Positions 33,331 through 42,241 of a DNA stretch of 64,000 bases are shown here, piece by piece. Source of the stretch: a virus; the IMG/VR virus record IMGVR_UViG_3300050821_009430, positions 1-64,000 of that record; one strand, written 5' to 3'. A program made the position numbers and the translations under genes. The stretch's first letter is position 1. Every line of letters begins with the position of its first letter. The notes below the pieces were generated by a model. The model had not been told where the DNA came from and made no database searches. It saw only the letters and a list, made by a program, of their open reading frames with translations.

Positions 33331-33933
33331 ATGCAGCCCCACGAAGAACCGGCCCGGCCGCTTGACCTGTCAATACCAGAGGATGGTTCAATACCGGCTT
33401 TTCTGAAACGCCCATTTGAAAACGAAAGTGAGAACGGTGCCATGTGGAACAAGTTGTGGAGTGAACAGCGTAAGGTCTACGCCAGCGACGAAGCCAAGGC
33501 TGCTGCTGAGCCTGAAGCCGAAGCACCGGCCGCAAAGCCCAAACCTGTGAAGGCTGACAAACCGGCCAAAAAGGCAACGGCTAATGGTGCCAGCAAGCCC
33601 AAGGCTGAAGCCAAGGCCAAACCTGCGGCTAAGGCTGCGCCCGCTAAGGCCACTGCAAAGCCTGCCAAGGGCAAAGCCAAGGCTGAGCGTAAACAGGATC
33701 CGGCTAAACTGGACGCCTTTGGCTTCCGCAAAGAGAGCATCAAGTCCAAGGCAGCGGCCCTTTATGCCAAAGGCAAAGGTGCGACGCTGGCAGATGTTAA
33801 GGAAGCGCTTGGCAGCGTGCAATTCAACTTGCTTACGGAACTCAAGGAAAAGGGTTACGAGGTTGAAGAGTCGGAAGTCAAGAACACCAACGGCCGTATG
33901 GTGACCCGTTACAAGATAGTTTCCAAAGATTAA
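33331..33933 (+). CDS. histone-H1-like protein with C-terminal winged-helix-like domain
   Basis: The 200-residue protein begins PHEEPARPLDLSIPEDGSIP and AFLKRP, has a long Lys/Ala/Pro linker (about residues 70-135) like histone H1 tails, and ends in a helical domain (SIKSKAAALYAKGKGATLAD, NLLTELKEKGYEVEES). The end domain resembles that of the protein at 51565. Start uncertain: 33331 or 33442 (MWNKLWSEQ). It may bind phage DNA. Confidence 0.65.
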   Translation: MQPHEEPARPLDLSIPEDGSIPAFLKRPFENESENGAMWNKLWSEQRKVYASDEAKAAAEPEAEAPAAKPKPVKADKPAKKATANGASKPKAEAKAKPAAKAAPAKATAKPAKGKAKAERKQDPAKLDAFGFRKESIKSKAAALYAKGKGATLADVKEALGSVQFNLLTELKEKGYEVEESEVKNTNGRMVTRYKIVSKD

Positions 33934-33957
33934 GTAAGCGTTGCGTCCTGCGTATAG

Positions 33958-33992
33958 GGCCAAGGGCACCCCAGTCCTTGGCCTTTTTCAAT
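33958..33992 (+). terminator. rho-independent terminator
   Basis: GGCCAAGG (33958-33965) pairs perfectly with CCTTGGCC (33976-33983), followed by TTTTT. It ends the transcript of the H1-like gene. Confidence 0.9.
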
Positions 33993-34014
33993 CCAAACCA
34001 AAAGGAGAAATAAA

Positions 34015-34581
34015 ATGATAGACCTTGCAGCAATTCCCGCTGAACGTCTTGCTATGTTGGACAACGCAAAGCTTTACAACGGTTCGCATGACGGCGGGAC
34101 TGGTGGCCCAGATTGCAAGCATTGTGCCCGTGAATTGCTCTATGAGGTTGTTACTGGTAATCATGCAGATAAAGTGCCGCCCGGATGTTCGGTCATGATT
34201 GGCGTTCTGCCAACATTCAATGATGGCCCTTGGCTCAACGACGATCATCGCACGGAGGTGATGCGTCCCTACCTCAAGAAAATGCTAACCCTTGATCCAG
34301 CAAGGGATGCTGAACGAGTTTTCTATCTGCTCGATCACGTCTACCGAGCCGACCTCCCAACCATCTGCGACCTGTTTAAGGAGGATGAGGCTGCAAAAAA
34401 GTTGCGCGGGTTGGCACCAATCACCAATAACAAATCTGCGCTGCGTGCGCTGGATGCGATGCGTGCGCTGGGTGCGCTGCGTGCGCTGCGTGCGCTGGAT
34501 GCGCTGGGTAAAAAGCAAATCGCCGAAGCGTGGGCCAAGAACTGTACCGACGCCCTCGATCTTATCTGCTCTATTGAATGA
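34015..34581 (+). CDS. hypothetical protein with Leu-x-Ala tandem repeat
   Basis: The 188-residue protein (MIDLAAIPAERLAMLDNAKL) has CKHCARELLYE early and a repeat of three-residue units (L/M-R/D/G-A, about residues 143-165) coded by 9-base DNA repeats. AAGGAG precedes the ATG. The repeat forms an amphipathic helix. No family known. Confidence 0.65.
   Translation: MIDLAAIPAERLAMLDNAKLYNGSHDGGTGGPDCKHCARELLYEVVTGNHADKVPPGCSVMIGVLPTFNDGPWLNDDHRTEVMRPYLKKMLTLDPARDAERVFYLLDHVYRADLPTICDLFKEDEAAKKLRGLAPITNNKSALRALDAMRALGALRALRALDALGKKQIAEAWAKNCTDALDLICSIE
34441..34509 (+). repeat. 9-bp tandem repeat, about 7.5 copies, inside a gene
   Basis: Units of the form CTG(C/G)(G/A)TGCG repeat in frame from 34441 to 34509 with small changes. 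Each unit codes Leu-Arg-Ala, Leu-Asp-Ala or Leu-Gly-Ala. Such repeats can change in copy number by slippage. Confidence 0.85.
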
Positions 34582-34593
34582 TAGGATCAGATC

Positions 34594-34836
34594 ATGATGT
34601 CAAAACCGCTTAACTTTGAAACCGCGCAATCCAGAAACGACTGGATCATTGAGCATGCGGAATATTTCACTACGTGTCGGATGATAAACAGAAAATACAT
34701 CCGCAACGAACATAAAACTCTGGACGAAGCGCGGCGGCATGCCAAAACGATGCTGGCCGAGAACGGCACCAAGCCGGTTCTCATCTACGCGGTACAGGGT
34801 AATTCAGATACCTACATTGAAATGGTCAAGCCCTGA
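34594..34836 (+). CDS. hypothetical small protein
   Basis: Eighty residues (MMSKPLNFETAQSRNDWIIE), with a helix TLDEARRHAKTMLAENG and a last strand PVLIYAVQGNSDTYIEMVKP. AGGATC is upstream; the second ATG is equally possible. No family recognised. Confidence 0.6.
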   Translation: MMSKPLNFETAQSRNDWIIEHAEYFTTCRMINRKYIRNEHKTLDEARRHAKTMLAENGTKPVLIYAVQGNSDTYIEMVKP

Positions 34837-34868
34837 TCTCATCCACCCCCAACCAAAGGAACCCAATC

Positions 34869-35096
34869 ATGGCCTACAGAAACGATAAGCCAGAAGTTGT
34901 GACCAAGCTACAACTACAAGGACGAACTAACTCATCTCAACCTTGGGGTATCTATAATACCGTACCACTTGGTCACGAACCGGATGAAAACGAAGGCAAA
35001 GCCTTACGGCGTGCCAAGGCTGAGATTGCCCGGCTTAAGGCCAATTGGCATGATAATTACGATCAAACCATTGAGTTCCGGGTAATTGAGCTATAG
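34869..35096 (+). CDS. hypothetical small protein
   Basis: Seventy-five residues (MAYRNDKPEVVTKLQLQGRT), with a charged helix KALRRAKAEIARLKANWHDN and strand IEFRVIEL. AAGGAA stands before the ATG. No family recognised. Confidence 0.6.
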   Translation: MAYRNDKPEVVTKLQLQGRTNSSQPWGIYNTVPLGHEPDENEGKALRRAKAEIARLKANWHDNYDQTIEFRVIEL

Positions 35097-35435
35097 GCCG
35101 TTGCCCTTATAAGCCACGCTGATGCGGGTTTAGCTGAAAGGGCCACCCACGTAGCCCATGAGCCTGAAGCCTTACCAGCAGTCACCCCAAGCCAGTTATA
35201 CCATGCTTGGCGCTGCGTGCTTCATGGGGTACAGTCATAACCATCAAAGGAGGGCAATCTCCTGCCGCAGCCGCGCGGGGCAACGGGCGAGTGTAGGCCA
35301 CCGGGGTTTTGTCATAGCGGCCCCGGCCAAGCGAGCCACTACAAGTTATCCCTCTGGGCCTTCCTTTGACCGGCGTGGGTCATGACCAGCGAAGGGGTAA
35401 AAGCCCCGCAGTTTCTTTCACAAAAGGAATTAAGG
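35097..35435. other. 339-base gap without a supported gene
   Basis: A 75-codon frame from 35158 has no ribosome site and an unlikely composition. GGGGTAAAAGCCCC (about 35394) is a short hairpin. No tRNA fold was found. The region may hold a promoter for the next gene or a small RNA. Confidence 0.4.
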
Positions 35436-35918
35436 ATGATTGAGCATACCGATCCGTTCTATCAGAAAATTGCCAGCACCATTGAACTACACGGTAGACA
35501 GCTACTAGCCATAGGGGCGGGGGCCAAGGAACCGGCATTTGCCTATTCAATAGGAAATCATTTGAAGGGTTTCCCTGAATTGCTTATCATTGGCAACATG
35601 CAGCCTGAAATAGCCCAAAGCATTCTCAATAAATTATCAGATCAAGTAATTGCCGAGAATAAGGCATTCCTCAACGGTGCGCTGGTCAATATTGGGGGCA
35701 AGTTTGATTTGCAGGTGTGGGATACGACCATCATAGCCAAAGTGCAATACACCCTCCAAGCCACTGAGTTCTACCGGCATCAAGAATACGCCGTCCAGCA
35801 AATCATCCTGCCCGATCCAAAAGGGCATTACCCTACCGATAAGCGCTGCCACAAACGCTACCGCGTGCCGGTGCTGCGTAGCACTACAGCCATCATGCAA
35901 TCTCTAAAGATTCACTAG
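35436..35918 (+). CDS. DUF4262-type protein
   Basis: The 160-residue protein (MIEHTDPFYQKIASTIELHG) has AFAYSIGNHLKGFPELLIIG, VQYTLQATEFYRHQEYAVQQ and IILPDPKGHYPTDKRCH, the DUF4262 pattern. The family is widespread, of unknown function. AAGG lies just before ATG 35436. Confidence 0.75.
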   Translation: MIEHTDPFYQKIASTIELHGRQLLAIGAGAKEPAFAYSIGNHLKGFPELLIIGNMQPEIAQSILNKLSDQVIAENKAFLNGALVNIGGKFDLQVWDTTIIAKVQYTLQATEFYRHQEYAVQQIILPDPKGHYPTDKRCHKRYRVPVLRSTTAIMQSLKIH

Positions 35919-36340
35919 GACGTATAGCTTGAAAGCTCGGCTTGTGGTTGGGCGGATCTGCAAACCACAGCGCAAGCCGTGATCTACCGCGTTACTGTGG
36001 GGCCAACAAAGCGCAAACCCCGGTCCACTAATTTGTCCTTTGGGGGTATTGGCAGTGCTCCTGTTATGGCACTGAAAAGAAGCAGGACAGGCTTGGGCAG
36101 TTCAGGTGGCTCAAGTGAACCGGCGAAGCGGCTCCGTTGGGTATAGCTTCGTAGCTTGGTTCGGGGACTACCTTCCAGTATCCAGCTCTAAGGATACCTG
36201 GGGGTAGGCGTAGCTGTCGCTTCGCCTTGGTCCTTCGAACCGGCTCAGCTCTCACATTGGGTATAGAACATATAGTGGACATTAGAACTAGAAATTCTAA
36301 GGAATATTCCAGTAGAACTTCCAACTATAGGAACTATTCT
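35919..36340. other. 422-base non-coding region with long hairpins
   Basis: No gene is seen. GTGGTT/AACCAC enclosed by GGCTTG/CAAGCC (about 35939-35981) forms one hairpin. CTACCTTCCAGTATCC (36170-36185) pairs with GGATACCTGGGGGTAG (36193-36208) as a second long one. The size and structure suggest a small RNA or leader ahead of the 36341 gene. Confidence 0.5.
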
Positions 36341-36793
36341 ATGGCACGAACTGTCTCAAGTTCTCAGGAACCCAAGAAACTTCCGTACAAATTCTACGGA
36401 GAAGAACAAAATTCCAAGATCAAGCGTCAATATAAACTCAGTGAGCTAAGGAAGCTTCTTGAGAATAAAACCTGGGAACAGGTGATTGATGCCACCATTT
36501 ACGGCCGTGAATTCAGCGGTGTGTATTTTAGCGGGAGGATCGGCAAATTCATGAACCAAATGGCCTTGGCCGTTGTGGCCTTTGACCGCATCGTGGTCAT
36601 GAAGTTCCTGAATTCTAAAATAACACCCTTCACCTTTCACGCTTCTGCCATTCTCAACGGTTCCCACAATGGCGGCTTCCTGCTTTGCAAAGCCGATTTC
36701 ATGAGTAGGCACACGGGCGATATAAAGCTGACCGATTTGGTCGTTTTGGAGGAGAATGATGATAATGCAGCAACACTACCGAATAGATTGTGA
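36341..36793 (+). CDS. hypothetical protein
   Basis: The 150-residue protein (MARTVSSSQEPKKLPYKFYG) has YKLSELRKLLENKTWEQVID and a beta-rich second half. AGGA stands before the ATG. It is the first gene after a long non-coding stretch. No family recognised. Confidence 0.6.
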   Translation: MARTVSSSQEPKKLPYKFYGEEQNSKIKRQYKLSELRKLLENKTWEQVIDATIYGREFSGVYFSGRIGKFMNQMALAVVAFDRIVVMKFLNSKITPFTFHASAILNGSHNGGFLLCKADFMSRHTGDIKLTDLVVLEENDDNAATLPNRL

Positions 36794-36944
36794 ATGCAAA
36801 GGGACCGGCCGCATAAAACGATATATTGGTCACCCAGGTAGAATTGCAATTTTTGTTTGCTTTGCGTGCACGGATAATACCACCGATGACAACCCCAACC
36901 CTCAACAAACTGCTGGCGTCATTGCCGAGCTTGAGCAAAGCTGA
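36756..36944 (+). CDS. small zinc-finger-like protein
   Basis: Sixty-two residues with DCECKGTGRIKRYIG and FVCFACTDN, a DnaJ-like C-x-C...C-x2-C set. GGAGGAG is a strong ribosome site. It overlaps both neighbours. It may bind zinc; role unknown. Confidence 0.6.
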   Translation: MMIMQQHYRIDCECKGTGRIKRYIGHPGRIAIFVCFACTDNTTDDNPNPQQTAGVIAELEQS

Positions 36945-37374
36945 TTTAGCCACGGTATGTGCCGCTGCTGATAGCCTGCTAGGCTTAATAGGGGGCTTAC
37001 CGGCTACGTCAAATAACCCGGCCGCTACCCCCCTATTTGACGCGGTGACGCACGCGCTGGGGCTGCGCCTGGGCTTTGCGGCGTTTCAAGCTACAGCGAC
37101 GTATAAAACCTTTAGACGGGGTGAAGTTGCCGTAAACGATTTTGTTGATGCTGCCTTCCCCGAAGCTTGTGATAAGGTATCACGCAATGCCATCCTGATC
37201 TTTCTGGTTGAATGCCTCATGGATGACCTGAAAGCACGGCATGTTCCATTATCTATCGGGGCATTATGTAATAATCTGGAACGCGCCCCACAGGTGTTCC
37301 GTGATGCCTTCCCCGGCTATGTTGAGAACGGGTTGGCTCACCTCATCTTCAAGTCAATGACAAGGAGAGACTAA
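36886..37374 (+). CDS. helical protein upstream of helicase
   Basis: The 162-residue protein (MTTPTLNKLLASLPSLSKAD) is nearly all helix, with NDFVDAAFPEACDKVSRNAI and LIFLVECLMDDLK. No enzyme motif. Next to the helicase it may be a loader or helper, but I do not recognise the family. The start is chosen for the first natural Met without long overlap. Confidence 0.6.
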   Translation: MTTPTLNKLLASLPSLSKADLATVCAAADSLLGLIGGLPATSNNPAATPLFDAVTHALGLRLGFAAFQATATYKTFRRGEVAVNDFVDAAFPEACDKVSRNAILIFLVECLMDDLKARHVPLSIGALCNNLERAPQVFRDAFPGYVENGLAHLIFKSMTRRD

Positions 37375-37565
37375 TGTTTGGCCGGTGGCCCTTAATGCTG
37401 AAAAGCACTCACGAAGCGGTCAGACGAGAAAATTATACGCTTCGTGATGCCCTACGTGAAGCCAATAAAGAACTGCAAAAGCACCGGGCACTGATTGGTG
37501 GTTTGCGTAGCGGGGCAATCGATCTTGCACAAACCCTGACCAAGAAAACAGAAAAAGCACGCTGA
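37374..37565 (+). CDS. small coiled-coil protein
   Basis: Sixty-three residues, with a charged helix (EAVRRENYTLRDALREANKE) over most of its length. AAGGAG precedes the ATG, which shares a base with the upstream stop. Role unknown. Confidence 0.6.
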   Translation: MFGRWPLMLKSTHEAVRRENYTLRDALREANKELQKHRALIGGLRSGAIDLAQTLTKKTEKAR

Positions 37566-37567
37566 TT

Positions 37568-38980
37568 GTGCTGTTAGGTGCCCTCCAAGAGAATCTACTT
37601 ACAGTCCTTTCCTGGGATGATGAACGCGCGCCATTGGTCCGCAGTCTCATCGGGCCTGAACTGTACGGGGGGCATTACCGAACCATAGCCCTCAGAATCT
37701 ACGATTACATAGATAAGTACAAGAAGGCCCCCAAGGATCATCTGCCCGATATCCTGATGGATAAGCTTGAGGCAGAAAATGCCCGCGAAGCTGAATTATA
37801 TGAGAGTACTATCTCATCTATTTCAGTTGCGCGTGAAGGGCTTAATATCGAATATGTAATGTCTCAGTTGGAGACATTCATCAAGCGCCAGTCATTGCGT
37901 GGCGTGGCCATTGACTTGGCCAAGGCGCTGCAAAAGGACACCGAAGAATCGCTTGAAGAAGCAGCCACGCTGATTGCACGGGCCAATACCGGCACGCTGT
38001 CAGTGTTTGATCCAGGCATCAGGCTCAGCGACAAGAAAGCCATGAGCTTCCTTGATTTGCAGGAAGCTTCGTTCCCTACCGGAATACCTGAATTGGATAA
38101 GCGCGGCTTCGGCCCTACCCGCAAGGAACTTTGGCTGTTCATAGCGAATACAAAGTCCGGAAAAAGTTGGGGTTTAATGCAGTTAGGAAAGATGGCTGCT
38201 TTGCATCGTTTCAAAGTATGCCATATTTCATTGGAAATGTCACGCGAAAGATGTGCTCAACGCTACTACCAAAGCCTGTTTGCCATTTCAAAACGCAAGG
38301 AAACCTTCAGGAACACCAAGTTTCAGAAAGACAAGTTAGGCAGGATCACTGGTTATGATGATATACGGGTGCAGCCCTCATTGAGTTATGATGATCCTAA
38401 AGTTAGAAAGAAACTTGGCCGACGCATCGACCGCTGGTCTGATCGGCTACTTAAGAATGTCATCATCCGTGACTTTCCAATGGGCACCATGACCGTCAAT
38501 CATTTGCGTGCCTATTTAGATAATCTTGAACAGACCGAACACTTTGTACCGGATCTCCTTATTATTGACTACCCTGATTTAATGAAGCTGGACAAAGATA
38601 ATTACCGCCTGTCAATAGACCAAGCCTACAAGGATATCCGTGGCATAGCAGGCACACGTAACATAGCCGTGGCCGTGGTCAGTCAGTCACACCGGGCCGG
38701 GGCCAAGGCCAAACAATTAGGCGCTGAAAACGTGGCCGAAGCCTACTCAAAGATAGCACATGCCGATACCATCGTTACGTATAGTTCCACGCCACAAGAG
38801 AGAAAACTTGGGCTTGCCCGGTTATATGTGGCAGGTGGCCGTAACGACGAAGATAAAATTAGTGTGGTTATCTCACAACAATACGGCATGGGTGCTTTCG
38901 TCATAGATTCCTCATTGATGATTGGAAACTACTTTGAGAACATCCCCCAAGATGGCTTTAGCGAGGATGAGGATGAATAA
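37568..38980 (+). CDS. replicative DnaB-like helicase
   Basis: The 470-residue protein has a DnaB/gp4-like RecA fold: Walker A ANTKSGKSWG (about residues 198-207), CHISLEMSRERCAQRYY, Walker B LLIIDYPDLM (about 334-343), VVSQSHRAGA and the late KLGLARLYVAGGRNDED. The first 150 residues are a helical N-domain. It unwinds the fork and should work with the primase at 49983. The start codon is GTG at 37568. Confidence 0.88.
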   Translation: MLLGALQENLLTVLSWDDERAPLVRSLIGPELYGGHYRTIALRIYDYIDKYKKAPKDHLPDILMDKLEAENAREAELYESTISSISVAREGLNIEYVMSQLETFIKRQSLRGVAIDLAKALQKDTEESLEEAATLIARANTGTLSVFDPGIRLSDKKAMSFLDLQEASFPTGIPELDKRGFGPTRKELWLFIANTKSGKSWGLMQLGKMAALHRFKVCHISLEMSRERCAQRYYQSLFAISKRKETFRNTKFQKDKLGRITGYDDIRVQPSLSYDDPKVRKKLGRRIDRWSDRLLKNVIIRDFPMGTMTVNHLRAYLDNLEQTEHFVPDLLIIDYPDLMKLDKDNYRLSIDQAYKDIRGIAGTRNIAVAVVSQSHRAGAKAKQLGAENVAEAYSKIAHADTIVTYSSTPQERKLGLARLYVAGGRNDEDKISVVISQQYGMGAFVIDSSLMIGNYFENIPQDGFSEDEDE

Positions 38981-39236
38981 GAACCCAACAGATCCACCAA
39001 CCGGGGCTTTGTATATTGAAGACCATATGAAGGCTAGATGGGTGGTCTATCACGATTCAGGTCTAATTAGGAAAAAGCAAATATCCGACTTTGGAAGTTG
39101 GTGGTGCCCCGAAAAGGCTTGGAGAATAAATAGGCGTGATTATCTGCCCAAAATGGGCTATGCTTTCGAGAATTACTTCCACGCTTATGCCTATTCTTTA
39201 AAGTGCAAGAACAATGAACGCAATCATCCAACCTGA
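38973..39236 (+). CDS. hypothetical small protein
   Basis: Eighty-seven residues (MNKNPTDPPTGALYIEDHMK), with FGSWWCPEKAWRINRRDYLP. Overlaps the helicase end; GAGGATGAGG is a ribosome site. No family recognised. Confidence 0.6.
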   Translation: MNKNPTDPPTGALYIEDHMKARWVVYHDSGLIRKKQISDFGSWWCPEKAWRINRRDYLPKMGYAFENYFHAYAYSLKCKNNERNHPT

Positions 39237-39582
39237 AAGGGCACTCATTGCCGATGTTCTAAAAGAACTGCCGGTAGGTGCTGTACAAACATGGGGGCAA
39301 GTAGAGCTTCTCATTAAAAATTCAGATAATCCAATCTATCTATTTGTTATTGAAATTCAAGGCAATAACCCTATGCTGCAATTCAAACAGCCTAAGATAA
39401 CACTGAAGATGAGCGGCGAAACTCTTATGTACCACACTGGCGAAACTGTGGCCATCAAGAAGTTCTTTAATAGATTATTTCTGCCAACATTCTTTGTTTT
39501 TGATAATTATCTACATGCCTATGCACTTGAACAAAGGTTGGCACCAGCCGGGCATTTGGTGCAGAAGCAAAAATTCAAGTGA
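39214..39582 (+). CDS. hypothetical protein
   Basis: The 122-residue protein (MNAIIQPERALIADVLKELP) is beta-rich (PIYLFVIEIQGNNPMLQF, PKITLKMSGETLMYHTGE). Its end FVFDNYLHAYALEQRLAP recalls ENYFHAYAYSLKC of the gene before, so the two may share an origin. Its stop overlaps the next GTG start. Confidence 0.6.
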   Translation: MNAIIQPERALIADVLKELPVGAVQTWGQVELLIKNSDNPIYLFVIEIQGNNPMLQFKQPKITLKMSGETLMYHTGETVAIKKFFNRLFLPTFFVFDNYLHAYALEQRLAPAGHLVQKQKFK

Positions 39583-41138
39583 TCAATAAATATGCCATTA
39601 AGAAATTCCTTGCCAGAAAGCTGGATAATTTTGACTGGGTGAAACAATATAAGAAACAAGAGCTTTCAGCCGAATTGGATCAATTAAAGCCCAAGCCTGA
39701 TTTTGGTAGTATTACGCCTTGGCAACACCAAATGGTGTGTTTCCTGATTATGCTGATGCTCAAGCGTTTCATGCTCACACTTGACATGGGCGCTGGCAAA
39801 ACGGCTCTCGTTTTGATGTTACTCCTTTATAGGAAGCAACAGGGTGAGAAACCGAAGGCTATCGTTTTTGTACCTTATATAACCAGTGTGCTGACCTGGA
39901 TTGAGCAAGTTGAAGAGCACGCCCCGCAATTACGCTGCGTGGCTTTACTCGGTACAACCGAAAAAAATTTAGCAGCACTGAAAACCGATGGTGACCTGTT
40001 TGTGATCTGTTACCAAAGTGCCGTTGCCATGGTCACGGAAAAGGTTTTCAATAAAAAGAAAAACAAGAACCAATGGCAGTTGACGGCAGCCGAAGTACGG
40101 AAGTACTTCGATGGTTTTGACATGCTCGTATGTGATGAAGTGCACAATTGCCGGTCAGTTTCAAGCCTCACTTACCGCATGTGCCGGGCCATTTCAGCCC
40201 AGTGTGAATGGGCTTTTGGCCTTACCGGCACACCCTTTGGCAGTGACGTGGCAGCCCTGTGGCCCCAATATTACTTGATTGATTTTGGTGAAACGCTTGG
40301 CCCCACACTTGAGTTTTTCAAGGCTGTATTCTTCAAGCAGGGTTTCAACTATTGGGGGGGCTACGAATTCACATTCAAAAAGAAGTTATTACCTGACTTA
40401 AGAAGGATGTTGAAGAACCGATCAATTCATTATGCCATTGATGAATTGCACGATATGCCCCAGAAAATAGATACAATTAAGACCATGCCGCCACCGCCAG
40501 ATAGCGAAGGCTATTGCAAGGCAGCGCTTCAGCAAATCAACGAGGCCATCAAGGGCAAAGGCAAGACAGCCTACCACGTTGTAGAAAATAATTACCTCAA
40601 GCTCCGTCAATTATCATCCGGTTTCATGACTTTACGTGGCGAAGATAATGATAAAATACAGGTTAAGTTTGAAGAAAGCCCCAAACTTGAAGCATTGATT
40701 GACTTGATTGAGAGTATGCCCGAGGGGGCAAAGATGGTGGTGTTTCACCACTTTGTTTACACTAACCAGCTAATCAGCGATGAATTGAAGAAACTGAAGA
40801 TAGGCCATGCCCGTGTATGGGGCAAAGCCCGTGATCCTATTGGTCAGTTGCGGAAGTTCAAAGCCGACGCTAATTGTAGGGTACTGGTTATCAATGTGCG
40901 GTCCGGTTCAAGTTCACTGAACTTGCAGATCGCTAACTATGTGGTGTTCTTTGAGCAGCCAGATAACCCCATTGATAGGCAACAGGCTGAACGCCGCGTA
41001 TGGCGGCCGGGCCAACTCAAGCGTGTCTTTATTTATGATCTTTTGGTCAAAGCTACCAAAGATCATGCCCTTTATAACAGCAACAAAGCTGGGGAAGACC
41101 TACTCAAGTCAATAATTTCTGGTCACACCAAGTTGTAG
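39579..41138 (+). CDS. SNF2-type superfamily 2 helicase
   Basis: The 519-residue protein has motif I DMGAGKTAL (about residues 68-76), motif II CDEVHN, motif III GLTGTPFGS, motif V NVRSGSSSLNLQ and motif VI QQAERRVWRPGQ. These define SNF2-like translocases as found in many phages. It likely removes proteins from DNA or helps recombination. GTG start overlaps the upstream stop. Confidence 0.9.
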   Translation: MINKYAIKKFLARKLDNFDWVKQYKKQELSAELDQLKPKPDFGSITPWQHQMVCFLIMLMLKRFMLTLDMGAGKTALVLMLLLYRKQQGEKPKAIVFVPYITSVLTWIEQVEEHAPQLRCVALLGTTEKNLAALKTDGDLFVICYQSAVAMVTEKVFNKKKNKNQWQLTAAEVRKYFDGFDMLVCDEVHNCRSVSSLTYRMCRAISAQCEWAFGLTGTPFGSDVAALWPQYYLIDFGETLGPTLEFFKAVFFKQGFNYWGGYEFTFKKKLLPDLRRMLKNRSIHYAIDELHDMPQKIDTIKTMPPPPDSEGYCKAALQQINEAIKGKGKTAYHVVENNYLKLRQLSSGFMTLRGEDNDKIQVKFEESPKLEALIDLIESMPEGAKMVVFHHFVYTNQLISDELKKLKIGHARVWGKARDPIGQLRKFKADANCRVLVINVRSGSSSLNLQIANYVVFFEQPDNPIDRQQAERRVWRPGQLKRVFIYDLLVKATKDHALYNSNKAGEDLLKSIISGHTKL

Positions 41139-41148
41139 GATGGATTAG

Positions 41149-41664
41149 ATGATACCTTCCTTAATCAAACCAGCTACCAGAAATACCCCGTGGCCTGAAG
41201 AACAAACAGAAAAACTGAGGAACCTTGTACTTGATCCCAATATGACTGCTTCAAAGATAGCAATAGAGCTGGGCGATGGCCTTACGCGGCATGCGGTCAT
41301 AGGCAAAATTCACAGATTAGGCTTACAAAATAATATATGGGGAAAGGGGCAAAAAAACGGAAGGCCAAGAAAGACAAATCACAGGGGGCAATCTGCGCAA
41401 AGCAAACAGACGGCCCTTTATTTCACCAAGCGAAAACGCTTAAGAGTGCTTTTAGTTGAGCCGGCATCCTCACAATTTCCAAATGTTGAGCCTTCCGCCT
41501 TTGATAATGCAATCCCACAAGAACAACGCAAAACACTTATGCAGTTGAACGGTCACACTTGCCGGTGGCCTGTTGGTTACCCAGGCGAACCAAATTTTTT
41601 CTTTTGTGGGGCATTAACTGATACCACCTATTGTGATTATCACACTACCCGATCAATTAGATAA
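41149..41664 (+). CDS. gcrA: GcrA family cell-cycle regulator
   Basis: The 171-residue protein has the GcrA DNA-binding part (TPWPEEQTEKLRNLVLDP, ASKIAIELGDGLTRHAVIGK, IHRLGLQN) and the C-terminal Cys-rich part (HTCRWPVGYPGEPNFFFCGA, YCDYH). In Caulobacter GcrA binds sigma70 and acts at promoters with methylated GANTC. Length is near the host protein. It is the marker for an alphaproteobacterial host. GcrA-like genes are known in phiCbK-like phages. It heads the block of small genes. Confidence 0.9.
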   Translation: MIPSLIKPATRNTPWPEEQTEKLRNLVLDPNMTASKIAIELGDGLTRHAVIGKIHRLGLQNNIWGKGQKNGRPRKTNHRGQSAQSKQTALYFTKRKRLRVLLVEPASSQFPNVEPSAFDNAIPQEQRKTLMQLNGHTCRWPVGYPGEPNFFFCGALTDTTYCDYHTTRSIR

Positions 41665-41727
41665 TAAGCGAGTGTGGTTCTGAGTTTACTTTTGATTGAT
41701 CACTGCGGACGAAAATAGGAGAGTGTG

Positions 41728-42018
41728 ATGCTATACGGCGAAGCCTCAATGGTTATTCTGGCACACCTTCGCGCCTACCGGGATCACTTGGATTCCCTCA
41801 TAAAATATCTTGAGGAAATCAAGGTCTACCAGGAAAAGAATAGCATGGTCGTTACCAACCCGGCACCAAATGGTGCCGCGCCTGCCGCTCCTCTTGGGTC
41901 TTACATGATTGGGTCCATCGGGGGAGGACCGGTGCCGCCGGCCATCCCCGTTGTGCCGAAGCAGGCGAATGAAGTTAGGAGTTTTTGTGGTCTGCCGGAA
42001 ACTCCAAAGGCACTTTGA
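41728..42018 (+). CDS. hypothetical protein, Pro-rich C-terminus
   Basis: Ninety-six residues (MLYGEASMVILAHLRAYRDH) with a helical N-terminal half and a Pro/Gly/Ala-rich C-terminal half (GGGPVPPAIPVVP). AGGAGA precedes the ATG. Not recognised. Confidence 0.6.
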   Translation: MLYGEASMVILAHLRAYRDHLDSLIKYLEEIKVYQEKNSMVVTNPAPNGAAPAAPLGSYMIGSIGGGPVPPAIPVVPKQANEVRSFCGLPETPKAL

Positions 42019-42021
42019 GCC

Positions 42022-42240
42022 ATGCGCCGCTTTAAACCCACGCGCACGCGCAATGGTGGCTTCGGCCATTGCACTGCCAAATACTCGAAACACCCTGGAA
42101 TACAGCATGGCCGCGCTTTGGAAGGTCAGCGCGCGGCCAGAAAACGAGCGCCTATCAAGAATCCATGTGCGTCAGTGCCCGAGGCCATAGCTGCATATCG
42201 GCCGCCTGGGAAAACCGTCACGCTCACCAAGGCCAAGTAA
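42022..42240 (+). CDS. small basic protein
   Basis: Seventy-two residues, very rich in Arg and Lys (MRRFKPTRTRNGGFGHCTAK). Might bind nucleic acid. Three bases after the previous gene, one base before the next. Confidence 0.5.
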   Translation: MRRFKPTRTRNGGFGHCTAKYSKHPGIQHGRALEGQRAARKRAPIKNPCASVPEAIAAYRPPGKTVTLTKAK

Positions 42241-42241
42241 A

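Noticed and set aside
35158-35385. 75-codon rightward ORF
   Set aside because: No ribosome site, composition unlike neighbours and no recognisable pattern.
36150-36240. Group I intron core (GGTAGTCC resembling an S element) on the minus strand
   Set aside because: The matching strand forms a simple long hairpin; no P3 or P4-P6 elements and no interrupted gene around it.
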